Shown piece by piece: positions 1-13,000 of a DNA stretch of 64,000 bases. Position numbers and translations under genes: made by a program. Source of the stretch: Baylisascaris procyonis. Lineage: Eukaryota > Nematoda > Chromadorea > Rhabditida > Ascarididae. The stretch is taken from contig JAZARR010000197.1 in assembly GCA_037389465.1 (NCBI GenBank), positions 2,528,501 to 2,592,500 on the forward strand, in the 5' to 3' direction. Every line of letters starts with the position of its first letter. Within the stretch, counting starts at the first letter, position 1. The notes beneath the pieces are model-generated. The model did not search any database. It was not told the origin of the DNA and was given only the letters and a program-made list of their open reading frames with translations.

Positions 1-2399
1 AGGTTTCATACGATCTTCGACATCTCCCATATCCTTAGAAATTTACCCTTATGATTTTGGGGGGATAATGAAAGCACTCTTGGGAGAGGTGCGTAAACAA
101 AGTGATTCTCTAGGTGATAGGAGGGGGTAGGGTGGATCTGAAGGTTTCATACGATCTTCGACATCTCCCATATCCTTAGAAATTTACCCTTATGATTTTG
201 GGGGGATAATGAAAGCACTCTTGGGAGAGGTGCGTAAATAAAGTGATTCTCTAGGTGATAGGAGGGGGTAGGGTGGATCTAAAGGTTTCATACGATCTTC
301 GACATCTCCCATATCCTTAGAAATTTACCCTTATGATTTTGGGGGGATAATGAAAGCACTCTTGGGAGAGGTGCGTAAATAAAGTGATTCCCTAGGTGAT
401 AGGAGGGGGTAGGGTGGATCTGAAGGTTTCATACGATCTTCGACATCTCCCATATCCTTAGAAATTTACCCTTATGATTTTGGGGGATAATGAAAGCACT
501 CTTGGGAGAGGTGCGTAAATAAAGTGATTCTCTAGGTGATAGGAGGGGGTAGGGTGGATCTAAAGGTTTCATACGATCTTCGACATCTCCCATATCCTTA
601 GAAATTTACCCTTATGATTTTGGGGGGATAATGAAAGCACTCTTGGGAGAGGTGCGTAAATAAAGTGATTCCCTAGGTGATAGGAGGGGGTAGGGTGGAT
701 CTGAAGGTTTCATACGATCTTCGACATCTCCCATATCCTTAGAAATTTACCCTTATGATTTTGGGGGATAATGAAAGCACTCTTGGGAGAGGTGCGTAAA
801 TAAAGTGATTCTCTAGGTGATAGGAGGGGGTAGGGTGGATCTAAAGGTTTCATACGATCTTCGACATCTCCCATATCCTTAGAAATTTACCCTTATGATT
901 TAGGAGGACAATGAAAGCACTCTTGGGAGAGGTGCGTAAATGAAGTGATTCCCTAGGTGATGGGAGGGGGTAGGATGGATCTGAAGGTTTCATACGATCT
1001 TCGACATCTCCCATATCCTTAGAAATTTACCCTTATGATTTTGGGGGATAATGAAAGCACTCTTGGGAGAGGTGCGTAAATAAAGTGATTCTCTAGGTGA
1101 TAGGAGGGGGTAGGGTGGATCTGAAGGTTTCATACGATCTTCGACATCTCCCATATCCTTAGAAATTTACCCGTATGATTTTGGGGGATAATGAAAGCAC
1201 TCTTGGGAGAGGTGCGTAAACAAAGTGATTCTCTAGGTGATAGGAGGGGGTAGGGTGGATCTGAAGGTTTCATACGATCTTCGACATCTCCCATATCCTT
1301 AGAAATTTACCCTTATGATTTTGGGGGGATAATGGAAGCACTCTTGGGAGAGGTGCGTAAACAAAGTGATTCCCTAGGTGATAGGAGGGGGTAGGGTGGA
1401 TCTGAAGGTTTCATACGATCTTCGACATCTCCCACATCCTTAAAAATTTACCCTTATGATTTTGGGGGGATAATGAAAGCACTCTTGGGAGAGGTGCGTA
1501 AATGAAGTGATTCCCTAGGTGATGGGAAGGGGTAGGGTGGATCTGAAGGTTTCATACGATCTTCGACATCTCCCATATCCTTAGAAATTTACCCTTATGA
1601 TTTTGGGGGATAATGAATGCACTCTTGGGAGAGGTGCGTAAATAAAGTGATTCCCTAGGTGATGGGAGGGGGTAGGGTGGATCTGAAGGTTTCATACGAT
1701 CTTGGACATCTCCCATATCCTTAGAAATTTACCCTTATGATTTTGGGGGGATAATGAAAGCACTTTTGGGAGAGGTGCGTAAATAAAGTGATTCCCTAGG
1801 TGATGGGAGGGGGTAGGGTGGATCTGAAGGTTTCATACGATCTTCGACATCTCCCATATCCTTAGAAACTTACCCTTATGATTTTGGGGGATAATGAAAG
1901 CACTCTTGGGAGAGGTGCGTAAATAAAGTGATTCCCTAGGTGATGGGAGGGGGTAGGATGGATCTGAAGGTTTCATACGATCTTCGACATCTCCCATATC
2001 CTTAGCAATTTACCCTTATGATTTTGGGGGGATAATGAAAGCACTCTTGGGAGAGGTGCGTAAATAGAGTGATTCTCTAGGTGATAGGAGGGGGTAGGAT
2101 GGATCTGAAGGTTTCATACGATCTTCGACATCTCCCATATCCTTAGAAATTTACCCTTATGATTTTGGGGGATAATGAAAGCACTCTTGGGAGAGGTGCG
2201 TAAATAGAGTGATTCTCTAGGTGATGGGAGGGGGTAGGATGGATCTGAAGGTTTCATACGATCTTCGACATCTCCCATATCCTTAGAAATTTACCCTTAT
2301 GATTTTGGGGGATAATGAAAGCACTCTTGGGACAGGTGCGTAAATAAAGTGATTCCCTAGGTGATGGGAGGGGGTAGGGTGGATCTGAAGGTTTCATAC

Positions 2400-5300
2400 G
2401 ATCTTCGACATCTCCCATATCCTTAGAAATTTACCCTTATGATTTTGGGGGGATAATGAAAGCACTCTTGGGAGAGGTGCGTAAATAAAGTGATTCCCGA
2501 GGTGATGGGGGGGGAGGGTGGTGGATCTAAAGTTTCATATGGTCTCCGACATCTCCCATATCCTTAGAAGTTTACCCTTACGATTTTGGGGGATAATGAA
2601 AGCACTCTTGGGAGAGATGCGTAAATAAAGTGATTCTGTAGGTAATTGGGGGGGGGGTGGGGTGGATCCAAAGTTTCATATGGTCTTCGACATCTCCCAT
2701 ATCCTTAGAAGTTTACCCTTACGATTTTGGGGGATAATGAAAGCACTCTTGGGAGAGGTGCGTAAATAAAGTGATTCTCTAGGTGATAGGAGGGGGTAGG
2801 GTGGATCTGAAGGTTTCATACGATCTTCGACATCTCCCATATCCTTAGAAATTTACCCTTATGATTTTGGGGGATAATGAAAGCACTCTTGGGAGAGGTG
2901 CGTAAATAAAGTGATTCCCTAGGTGATGGGAGGGGGTAGGGTGGATCTGAAGGTTTCATACGATCTTCGACATCTCCCATATCCTTAGAAATTTACCCTT
3001 ATGATTTTGGGGGATAATGAAAGCACTCTTGGGAGAGGTGCGTAAATGAAGTGATTCCCTAGGTGATGGGAGGGGGTAGGGTGGATCTGAAGGTTTCATA
3101 CGATCTTCGACATCTCCCATATCCTTAGAAATTTACCCTTATGATTTTGGGGGATAATGAAAGCACTCTTGGGAGAGGTGCGTAAATAAAGTGATTCCCG
3201 AGGTGATGGGGGGGGTGGTGGATCTAAAGTTTCATATGGTCTCCGACATCTCCCATATCCTTAGAAGTTTACCCTTACGATTTTGGGGGATAATGAAAGC
3301 ACTCTTGGGAGAGATGCGTAAATAAAGTGATTCTGTAGGTAATTGGGGGGGGGGGGTGGGGTGGATCCAAAGTTTCATATGGTCTTCGACATCTCCCATA
3401 TCCTTAGAAGTTTACCCTTACGATTTTGGGGGATAATGAAAGCACTCTTGGGAGAGGTGCGTAAATAAAGTGATTCTCTAGGTGATAGGAGGGGGTAGGG
3501 TGGATCTGAAGGTTTCATACGATCTTCGACATCTCCCATATCCTTAGAAATTTACCCTTATGATTTTGGGGGATAATGAAAGCACTCTTGGGAGAGGTGC
3601 GTAAATAAAGTGATTCCCTAGGTGATGGGAGGGGGTAGGGTGGATCTGAAGGTTTCATACGATCTTCGACATCTCCCATATCCTTAGAAATTTACCCTTA
3701 TGATTTTGGGGGATAATGAAAGCACTCTTGGGAGAGGTGCGTAAATGAAGTGATTCCCTAGGTGATGGGAGGGGGTAGGGTGGTCTGAAGGTTTCATACG
3801 ATCTTCGACATCTCCCACATCCTTAGAAATTTACCCTTATGATTTTGGGGGGATAATGAAAGCACTTTTGGGAGAGGTGCGTAAATAAAGTGATTCCCTA
3901 GGTGATGGGAGGGGGTAGGGTGGATCTGAAGGTTTCATACGATCTTCGACATCTCCCACATCCTTAGAAATTTACCCTTATGATTTTGGGGGGATAATGA
4001 AAGCACTCTTGGGAGAGGTGCGTAAATGAAGTGATTCCCTAGGTGATGGGAAGGGGTAGGGTGGATCTGAAGGTTTCATACGATCTTCGACATCTCCCAT
4101 ATCCTTAGAAATTTACCCTTATGATTTTGGGGGATAATGAAAGCACTCTTGGGAGAGGTGCGTAAATAAAGTGATTCTCTAGGTGATAGGAGGGGGTGGG
4201 GTGGATCTAAAGGTTTCATACGATCTTCGACATCTCCCATGTCCTTAGAAATTTACCGTTATGATTTTGGGGGATAATGAAAGCACTCTTGGGAGAGGTG
4301 CGTAAATAAAGTGATTCCCTAGGTGATGGGAGGGGGTAGGGTGGATCTGAAGGTTTCATACGATCTTCGACATCTCCCATATCCTTAGAAATTTACCCTT
4401 ATGATTTTGGGGGGATAATGAAAGCACTTTTGGGAGAGGTGCGTAAATAAAGTGGTTCTCTAGGTGATAGGAGGGGGTAGGGTGGATCTGAAGGTTTCAT
4501 ACGATCTTCGACATCTCCCATATCCTTAGAAACTTACCCTTATGATTTTGGGGGATAATGAAAGCACTCTTGGGAGAGGTGCGTAAATAAAGTGATTCCC
4601 TAGGTGATGGGAGGGGGTAGGATGGATCTGAAGGTTTCATACGATCTTCGACATCTCCCATATCCTTAGAAATTTACCCTTATGATTTTGGGGGATAATG
4701 AAAGCACTCTTGGGAGAGGTGCGTAAATAAAGTGATTCCCTAGGTGATGGGAGGGGGTAGGGTGGATCTGAAGGTTTCATACGATCTTCGACATCTCCCA
4801 TATCCTTAGAAATTTACCCTTATGATTTTGAGGGGATAATGAAAGCACTCTTGGGAGAGGTGCGTAAATAAAGTGATTCCCGAGGTGATGGGGGGTGGTG
4901 GATCTAAAGTTTCATATGGTCTCCGACATCTCCCATATCCTTAGAAGTTTACCCTTACGATTTTGGGGGATAATGAAAGCACTCTTGGGAGAGATGCGTA
5001 AATAAAGTGATTCTGTAGGTAATTGGGGGGGGGGGTGGGGTGGATCCAAAGTTTCATATGGTCTTCGACATCTCCCATATCCTTAGAAGTTTACCCCTAC
5101 GATTTTGGGGGATAATGAAAGCACTCTTGGGAGAGGTGCGTAAATAAAGTGATTCCCTAGGTGATGGGAGGGGGTAGGGTGGATCTGAAGGTTTCATACG
5201 ATCTTCGACATCTCCCATACCCTTAGAAATTTACCCTTATGATTTTGGGGGGATAATGAAAGCACTCTTGGGAGAGGTGCGTAAATAAAGTGATTCTCTA

Positions 5301-8300
5301 GGTGATGGGAGGGGGTAGGGTGGATCTGAAGGTTTCATACGATCTCCGACATCTCCCATATCCTTAGAAATTTACCCTTATGATTTTGGGGGATAATGAA
5401 AGCACTCTTGGGAGAGGTGCGTAAATAAAGTGATTCTCTAGGTGATGGGACGGGGTAGGATGGATCTAAAGGTTTCATACGATCTTTGACATCTCCCATA
5501 TCCTTAGAAATTTACCCTTATGATTTTGGGGGGATAATGAAAGCGCTCTTGGGAGAGGTGCGTAAATAAAGTGATTCCCGAGGTGATGGGGGGGGGGTGG
5601 GGTGGATCTAAAGTTTCATATGGTCTCCGACATCTCCCATATCCTTAGAAGTTTACCCTTACGATTTTGGGGGATAATGAAAGCACTCTTGGGAGAGATG
5701 CGTAAATAAAGTGATTCTGTAGGTAATTGGGGGGGGGGGGGTGGGGTGGATCCAAAGTTTCATATGGTCTTCGACATCTCCCATATCCTTAGAAGTTTAC
5801 CCCTACGATTTTGGGGGATAATGAAAGCACTCTTGGGAGAGGTGCGTAAATAAAGTGATTCCCTAGGTGATGGGAGGGGGTAGGATGGATCTGAAGGTTT
5901 CATACGATCTTCGACATCTCCCATATCCTTAGAAATTTACCCTTATGATTTTGGGGGATAATGAAAGCACTCTTGGGAGAGGTGCGTAAATAAAGTGATT
6001 CCCTAGGTGATGGGAGGGGGTAGGGTGGATCTGAAGGTTTCATACGATCTTCGACATCTCCCATATCCTTAGAAATTTACCCTTATGATTTTGAGGGGAT
6101 AATGAAAGCACTCTTGGGAGAGGTGCGTAAATAAAGTGATTCCCGAGGTGATGGGGGGGGGTGGTGGATCTAAAGTTTCATATGGTCTCCGACATCTCCC
6201 ATATCCTTGGAAGTTTACCCTTACGATTTTGGGGGATAATGAAAGCACTCTTGGGAGAGATGCGTAAATAAAGTGATTCTGTAGGTAATTGGGGGGGGGG
6301 TGGGGTGGATCCAAAGTTTCATATGGTCTTCGACATCTCCCATATCCTTAGAAGTTTACCCCTACGATTTTGGGGGATAATGAAAGCACTCTTGGGAGAG
6401 GTGCGTAAATAAAGTGATTCCCTAGGTGATGGGAGGGGGTAGGGTGGATCTGAAGGTTTCATACGATCTTCGACATCTCCCATACCCTTAGAAATTTACC
6501 CTTATGATTTTGGGGGGATAATGAAAGCACTCTTGGGAGAGGTGCGTAAATAAAGTGATTCTCTAGGTGATGGGAGGGGGTAGGGTGGATCTGAAGGTTT
6601 CATACGATCTCCGACATCTCCCATATCCTTAGAAATTTACCCTTATGATTTTGGGGGATAATGAAAGCACTCTTGGGAGAGGTGCGTAAATAAAGTGATT
6701 CTCTAGGTGATGGGACGGGGTAGGATGGATCTAAAGGTTTCATACGATCTTTGACATCTCCCATATCCTTAGAAATTTACCCTTATGATTTTGGGGGGAT
6801 AATGAAAGCGCTCTTGGGAGAGGTGCGTAAATAAAGTGATTCCCGAGGTGATGGGGGGGGGGGGTGGGGTGGATCTAAAGTTTCATATGGTCTCCGACAT
6901 CTCCCATATCCTTAGAAGTTTACCCTTACGATTTTGGGGGATAATGAAAGCACTCTTGGGAGAGATGCGTAAATAAAGTGATTCTGTAGGTAATTGGGGG
7001 GGGGGGTGGGGTGGATCCAAAGTTTCATATGGTCTTCGACATCTCCCATATCCTTAGAAGTTTACCCCTACGATTTTGGGGGATAATGAAAGCACTCTTG
7101 GGAGAGGTGCGTAAATAAAGTGATTCCCTAGGTGATGGGAGGGGGTAGGGTGGATCTGAAGGTTTCATACGATCTTCGACATCTCCCATACCCTTAGAAA
7201 TTTACCCTTATGATTTTGGGGGGATAATGAAAGCACTCTTGGGAGAGGTGCGTAAATAAAGTGATTCTCTAGGTGATGGGAGGGGGTAGGGTGGATCTAA
7301 AGGTTTCATACGATCTTCGACATCTCCCATGTCCTTAGAAATTTACCCTTATGATTTTGGGGGATAATGAAAGCACTCTTGGGAGAGGTGCGTAAATAAA
7401 GTGATTCCCTAGGTGATGGGAGGGGGTAGGGTGGATCTGAAGGTTTCATACGATCTTCGACATCTCCCATATCCTTAGAAATTTACCCTTATGATTTTGG
7501 GGGATAATGAAAGCACTCTTGGGAGAGGTGCGTAAATAAAGTGATTCCCTAGGTGATGGGAGGGGGTAGGGTGGATCTGAAGGTTTCATACGATCTTCGA
7601 CATCTCCCATATCCTTAGAAATTTACCCTTATTATTTTGGGGGATAATGAAAGCACTCTTGGGAGAGGTGCGTAAATAAAGTGATTCCCGAGGTGATGGG
7701 GGGGGGGTGGGGTGGATCTAAAGTTTCATATGGTCTCCGACATCTCCCATATCCTTAGAAGTTTACCCTTATGATTTTGGGGGATAATGAAAGCACTCTT
7801 GGGAGAGGTGCGTAAATAAAGTGATTCCCTAGGTGATGGGAGGGGGTAGGGTGGATCTGAAGGTTTCATACGATCTTCGACATCTCCCATATCCTTAGAA
7901 ATTTACCCTTATGATTTTGGGGGGATAATGAAAGCACTCTTGGGAGAGGTGCGTAAATAAAGTGATTCCCGAGGTGATGGGGGGGGGTGGTGGATCTAAA
8001 GTTTCATATGGTCTCCGACATCTCCCATATCCTTAGAAGTTTACCCTTACGATTTTGGGGGATAATGAAAGCACTCTTGGGAGAGATGCGTAAATAAAGT
8101 GATTCTGTAGGTAATTGGGGGGGGGGGTGGGGTGGATCCAAAGTTTCATATGGTCTTCGACATCTCCCATATCCTTAGAAGTTTACCCCTACGATTTTGG
8201 GGGATAATGAAAGCACTCTTGGGAGAGGTGCGTAAATAAAGTGATTCCCTAGGTGATGGGAGGGGGTAGGGTGGATCTGAAGGTTTCATACGATCTTCGA

Positions 8301-10080
8301 CATCTCCCATACCCTTAGAAATTTACCCTTATGATTTTGGGGGATAATGAAAGCACTCTTGGGAGAGGTGCGTAAATAAAGTGATTCCCTAGGTGATGGG
8401 AGGGGGTAGGGTGGATCTGAAGGTTTCATACGATCTTCGAGATCTCCCATATCCTTAGAAATTTACCCTTATGATTTTGGGGGGATAATGAAAGCACTCT
8501 TGGGAGAGGTGCGTAAATAAAGTGATTCCCGAGGTGATGGGGGGGGGGGTGGTGGATCTAAAGTTTCATATGGTCTCCGACATCTCCCATATCCTTAGAA
8601 GTTTACCCTTACGATTTTGGGGGATAATGAAAGCACTCTTGGGAGAGATGCGTAAATAAAGTGATTCTGTAGGTAATTGGGGGGGGGGGGTGGGGTGGAT
8701 CCAAAGTTTCATATGGTCTTCGACATCTCCCATATCCTTAGAAGTTTACCCCTACGATTTTGGGGGATAATGAAAGCACTCTTGGGAGAGGTGCGTAAAT
8801 AAAGTGATTCCCTAGGTGATGGGAGGGGGTAGGGTGGATCTGAAGGTTTCATACGATCTTCGACATCTCCCATACCCTTAGAAATTTACCCTTATGATTT
8901 TGGGGGGATAATGAAAGCACTCTTGGGAGAGGTGCGTAAATAAAGTGATTCTCTAGGTGATAGGAGGGGGTAGGGTGGATCTAAAGGTTTCATACGATCT
9001 TCGACATCTCCCATGTCCTTAGAAATTTACCCTTATGATTTTGGGGGATAATGAAAGCACTCTTGGGAGAGGTGCGTAAATAAAGTGATTCCCTAGGTGA
9101 TGGGAGGGGGTAGGGTGGATCTGAAGGTTTCATACGATCTTCGACATCTCCCATATCCTTAGAAATTTACCCTTATGATTTTGAGGGATAATGAAAGCAC
9201 TCTTGGGAGAGGTGCGTAAATAAAGTGATTCCCTAGGTGATGGGAGGGGGTAGGGTGGATGTGAAGGTTTCATACGATCTTCGACATCTCCCACATCCTT
9301 AGAAATTTACCCTTATTATTTTGGGGGGATAATGAAAGCACTCTTGGGAGAGGTGCGTAAATAAAGTGATTCCCGAGGTGATGGGGGGGGTGGGGTGGAT
9401 CTAAAGTTTCATATGGTCTCCGACATCTCCCATATCCTTAGAAGTTTACCCTTACGATTTTGGGGGATAATGAAAGCACTCTTGGGAGAGATGCGTAAAT
9501 AAAGTGATTCTGTAGGTAATTGGGGGGGGGGGGGTGGGGTGGATCCAAAGTTTCATATGGTCTTCGATATCTCCCATATCCTTAGAAGTTTACCCCTACG
9601 ATTTTGGGGGATAATGAAAGCTTTCTTGGGAGAGGTGCGTAAATAAAGTGATTCCCTAGGTGATGGGAGGGGGTAGGGTGGATCTGAAGGTTTCATACGA
9701 TCTTCGACATCTCCCATACCCTTAGAAATTTACCCTTATGATTTTGGGGGGATAATGAAAGCACTCTTGGGAGAGGTGCGTAAATAAAGTGATTCTCTAG
9801 GTGATGGGAGGGGGTAGGGTGGATCTAAAGGTTTCATACGATCTTCGACATCTCCCATGTCCTTAGAAATTTACCCTTATGATTTTGGGGGATAATGAAA
9901 GCACTCTTGGGAGAGGTGCGTAAATAAAGTGATTCCCTAGGTGATGGGAGGGGGTAGGGTGGATCTGAAGGTTTCATACGATCTTCGACATCTCCCATAT
10001 CCTTAGAAATTTACCCTTATGATTTTGGGGGGATAATGAAAGCACTCTTGGGAGAGGTGCGTAAATAAAGTGATTCCCGA
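2400..10080 (+). repeat. Satellite higher-order block, copy 1 (~7.6 kb)
   Basis: This part of the array recurs head-to-tail starting near 10,080. Private variants recur at a constant offset of 7,580: GGGGGGGGAGGGTGG at 2,507 and 10,087, TGGTCTGAAGG lacking GA at 3,781 and 11,361, GTCCTTAGAAATTTACCGTT at 4,241 and 11,821, and AGTGGTTCTC at 4,451 and 12,031. The block holds an inner 1,265-bp unit (nine monomers) repeated once: CATACCC at 5,216 and 6,481, AGCGCTC at 5,542 and 6,807. The left boundary lies between about 2,340 and 2,500, because matching stops at a GACAGG/GAGAGG difference near 2,333. Confidence 0.85.
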
Positions 10081-13000
10081 GGTGATGGGGGGGGAGGGTG
10101 GTGGATCTAAAGTTTCATATGGTCTCCGACATCTCCCATATCCTTAGAAGTTTACCCTTACGATTTTGGGGGATAATGAAAGCACTCTTGGGAGAGATGC
10201 GTAAATAAAGTGATTCTGTAGGTAATTGGGGGGGGGGGGGGTGGATCCAAAGTTTCATATGGTCTTCGACATCTCCCATATCCTTAGAAGTTTACCCTTA
10301 CGATTTTGGGGGATAATGAAAGCACTCTTGGGAGAGGTGCGTAAATAAAGTGATTCTCTAGGTGATAGGAGGGGGTAGGGTGGATCTGAAGGTTTCATAC
10401 GATCTTCGACATCTCCCATATCCTTAGAAATTTACCCTTATGATTTTGGGGGATAATGAAAGCACTCTTGGGAGAGGTGCGTAAATAAAGTGATTCCCTA
10501 GGTGATGGGAGGGGGTAGGGTGGATCTGAAGGTTTCATACGATCTTCGACATCTCCCATATCCTTAGAAATTTACCCTTATGATTTTGGGGGATAATGAA
10601 AGCACTCTTGGGAGAGGTGCGTAAATGAAGTGATTCCCTAGGTGATGGGAGGGGGTAGGGTGGATCTGAAGGTTTCATACGATCTTCGACATCTCCCATA
10701 TCCTTAGAAATTTACCCTTATGATTTTGGGGGGATAATGAAAGCACTCTTGGGAGAGGTGCGTAAATAAAGTGATTCCCGAGGTGATGGGGGGGGTGGTG
10801 GATCTAAAGTTTCATATGGTCTCCGACATCTCCCATATCCTTAGAAGTTTACCCTTACGATTTTGGGGGATAATGAAAGCACTCTTGGGAGAGATGCGTA
10901 AATAAAGTGATTCTGTAGGTAATTGGGGGGGGGGGGTGGGGTGGATCCAAAGTTTCATATGGTCTTCGACATCTCCCATATCCTTAGAAGTTTACCCTTA
11001 CGATTTTGGGGGATAATGAAAGCACTCTTGGGAGAGGTGCGTAAATAAAGTGATTCTCTAGGTGATAGGAGGGGGTAGGGTGGATCTGAAGGTTTCATAC
11101 GATCTTCGACATCTCCCATATCCTTAGAAATTTACCCTTATGATTTTGGGGGATAATGAAAGCACTCTTGGGAGAGGTGCGTAAATAAAGTGATTCCCTA
11201 GGTGATGGGAGGGGGTAGGGTGGATCTGAAGGTTTCATACGATCTTCGACATCTCCCATATCCTTAGAAATTTACCCTTATGATTTTGGGGGATAATGAA
11301 AGCACTCTTGGGAGAGGTGCGTAAATGAAGTGATTCCCTAGGTGATGGGAGGGGGTAGGGTGGTCTGAAGGTTTCATACGATCTTCGACATCTCCCACAT
11401 CCTTAGAAATTTACCCTTATGATTTTGGGGGGATAATGAAAGCACTTTTGGGAGAGGTGCGTAAATAAAGTGATTCCCTAGGTGATGGGAGGGGGTAGGG
11501 TGGATCTGAAGGTTTCATACGATCTTCGACATCTCCCACATCCTTAGAAATTTACCCTTATGATTTTGGGGGGATAATGAAAGCACTCTTGGGAGAGGTG
11601 CGTAAATGAAGTGATTCCCTAGGTGATGGGAAGGGGTAGGGTGGATCTGAAGGTTTCATACGATCTTCGACATCTCCCATATCCTTAGAAATTTACCCTT
11701 ATGATTTTGGGGGATAATGAAAGCACTCTTGGGAGAGGTGCGTAAATAAAGTGATTCTCTAGGTGATAGGAGGGGGTGGGGTGGATCTAAAGGTTTCATA
11801 CGATCTTCGACATCTCCCATGTCCTTAGAAATTTACCGTTATGATTTTGGGGGATAATGAAAGCACTCTTGGGAGAGGTGCGTAAATAAAGTGATTCCCT
11901 AGGTGATGGGAGGGGGTAGGGTGGATCTGAAGGTTTCATACGATCTTCGACATCTCCCATATCCTTAGAAATTTACCCTTATGATTTTGGGGGGATAATG
12001 AAAGCACTTTTGGGAGAGGTGCGTAAATAAAGTGGTTCTCTAGGTGATAGGAGGGGGTAGGGTGGATCTGAAGGTTTCATACGATCTTCGACATCTCCCA
12101 TATCCTTAGAAACTTACCCTTATGATTTTGGGGGATAATGAAAGCACTCTTGGGAGAGGTGCGTAAATAAAGTGATTCCCTAGGTGATGGGAGGGGGTAG
12201 GATGGATCTGAAGGTTTCATACGATCTTCGACATCTCCCATATCCTTAGAAATTTACCCTTATGATTTTGGGGGATAATGAAAGCACTCTTGGGAGAGGT
12301 GCGTAAATAAAGTGATTCCCTAGGTGATGGGAGGGGGTAGGGTGGATCTGAAGGTTTCATACGATCTTCGACATCTCCCATATCCTTAGAAATTTACCCT
12401 TATGATTTTGAGGGGATAATGAAAGCACTCTTGGGAGAGGTGCGTAAATAAAGTGATTCCCGAGGTGATGGGGGGGTGGTGGATCTAAAGTTTCATATGG
12501 TCTCCGACATCTCCCATATCCTTAGAAGTTTACCCTTACGATTTTGGGGGATAATGAAAGCACTCTTGGGAGAGATGCGTAAATAAAGTGATTCTGTAGG
12601 TAATTGGGGGGGGGGTGGGGTGGATCCAAAGTTTCATATGGTCTTCGACATCTCCCATATCCTTAGAAGTTTACCCCTACGATTTTGGGGGATAATGAAA
12701 GCACTCTTGGGAGAGGTGCGTAAATAAAGTGATTCCCTAGGTGATGGGAGGGGGTAGGGTGGATCTGAAGGTTTCATACGATCTTCGACATCTCCCATAC
12801 CCTTAGAAATTTACCCTTATGATTTTGGGGGATAATGAAAGCACTCTTGGGAGAGGTGCGTAAATAAAGTGATTCTCTAGGTGATGGGAGGGGGTAGGGT
12901 GGATCTGAAGGTTTCATACGATCTCCGACATCTCCCATATCCTTAGAAATTTACCCTTATGATTTTGGGGGATAATGAAAGCACTCTTGGGAGAGGTGCG

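Noticed and set aside
6069..6314. 81-codon minus-strand open frame inside the satellite
   Set aside because: It spans two monomers and exists only because of monomer length drift; other monomers in the same register contain stops, and poly-G gives the proline runs.
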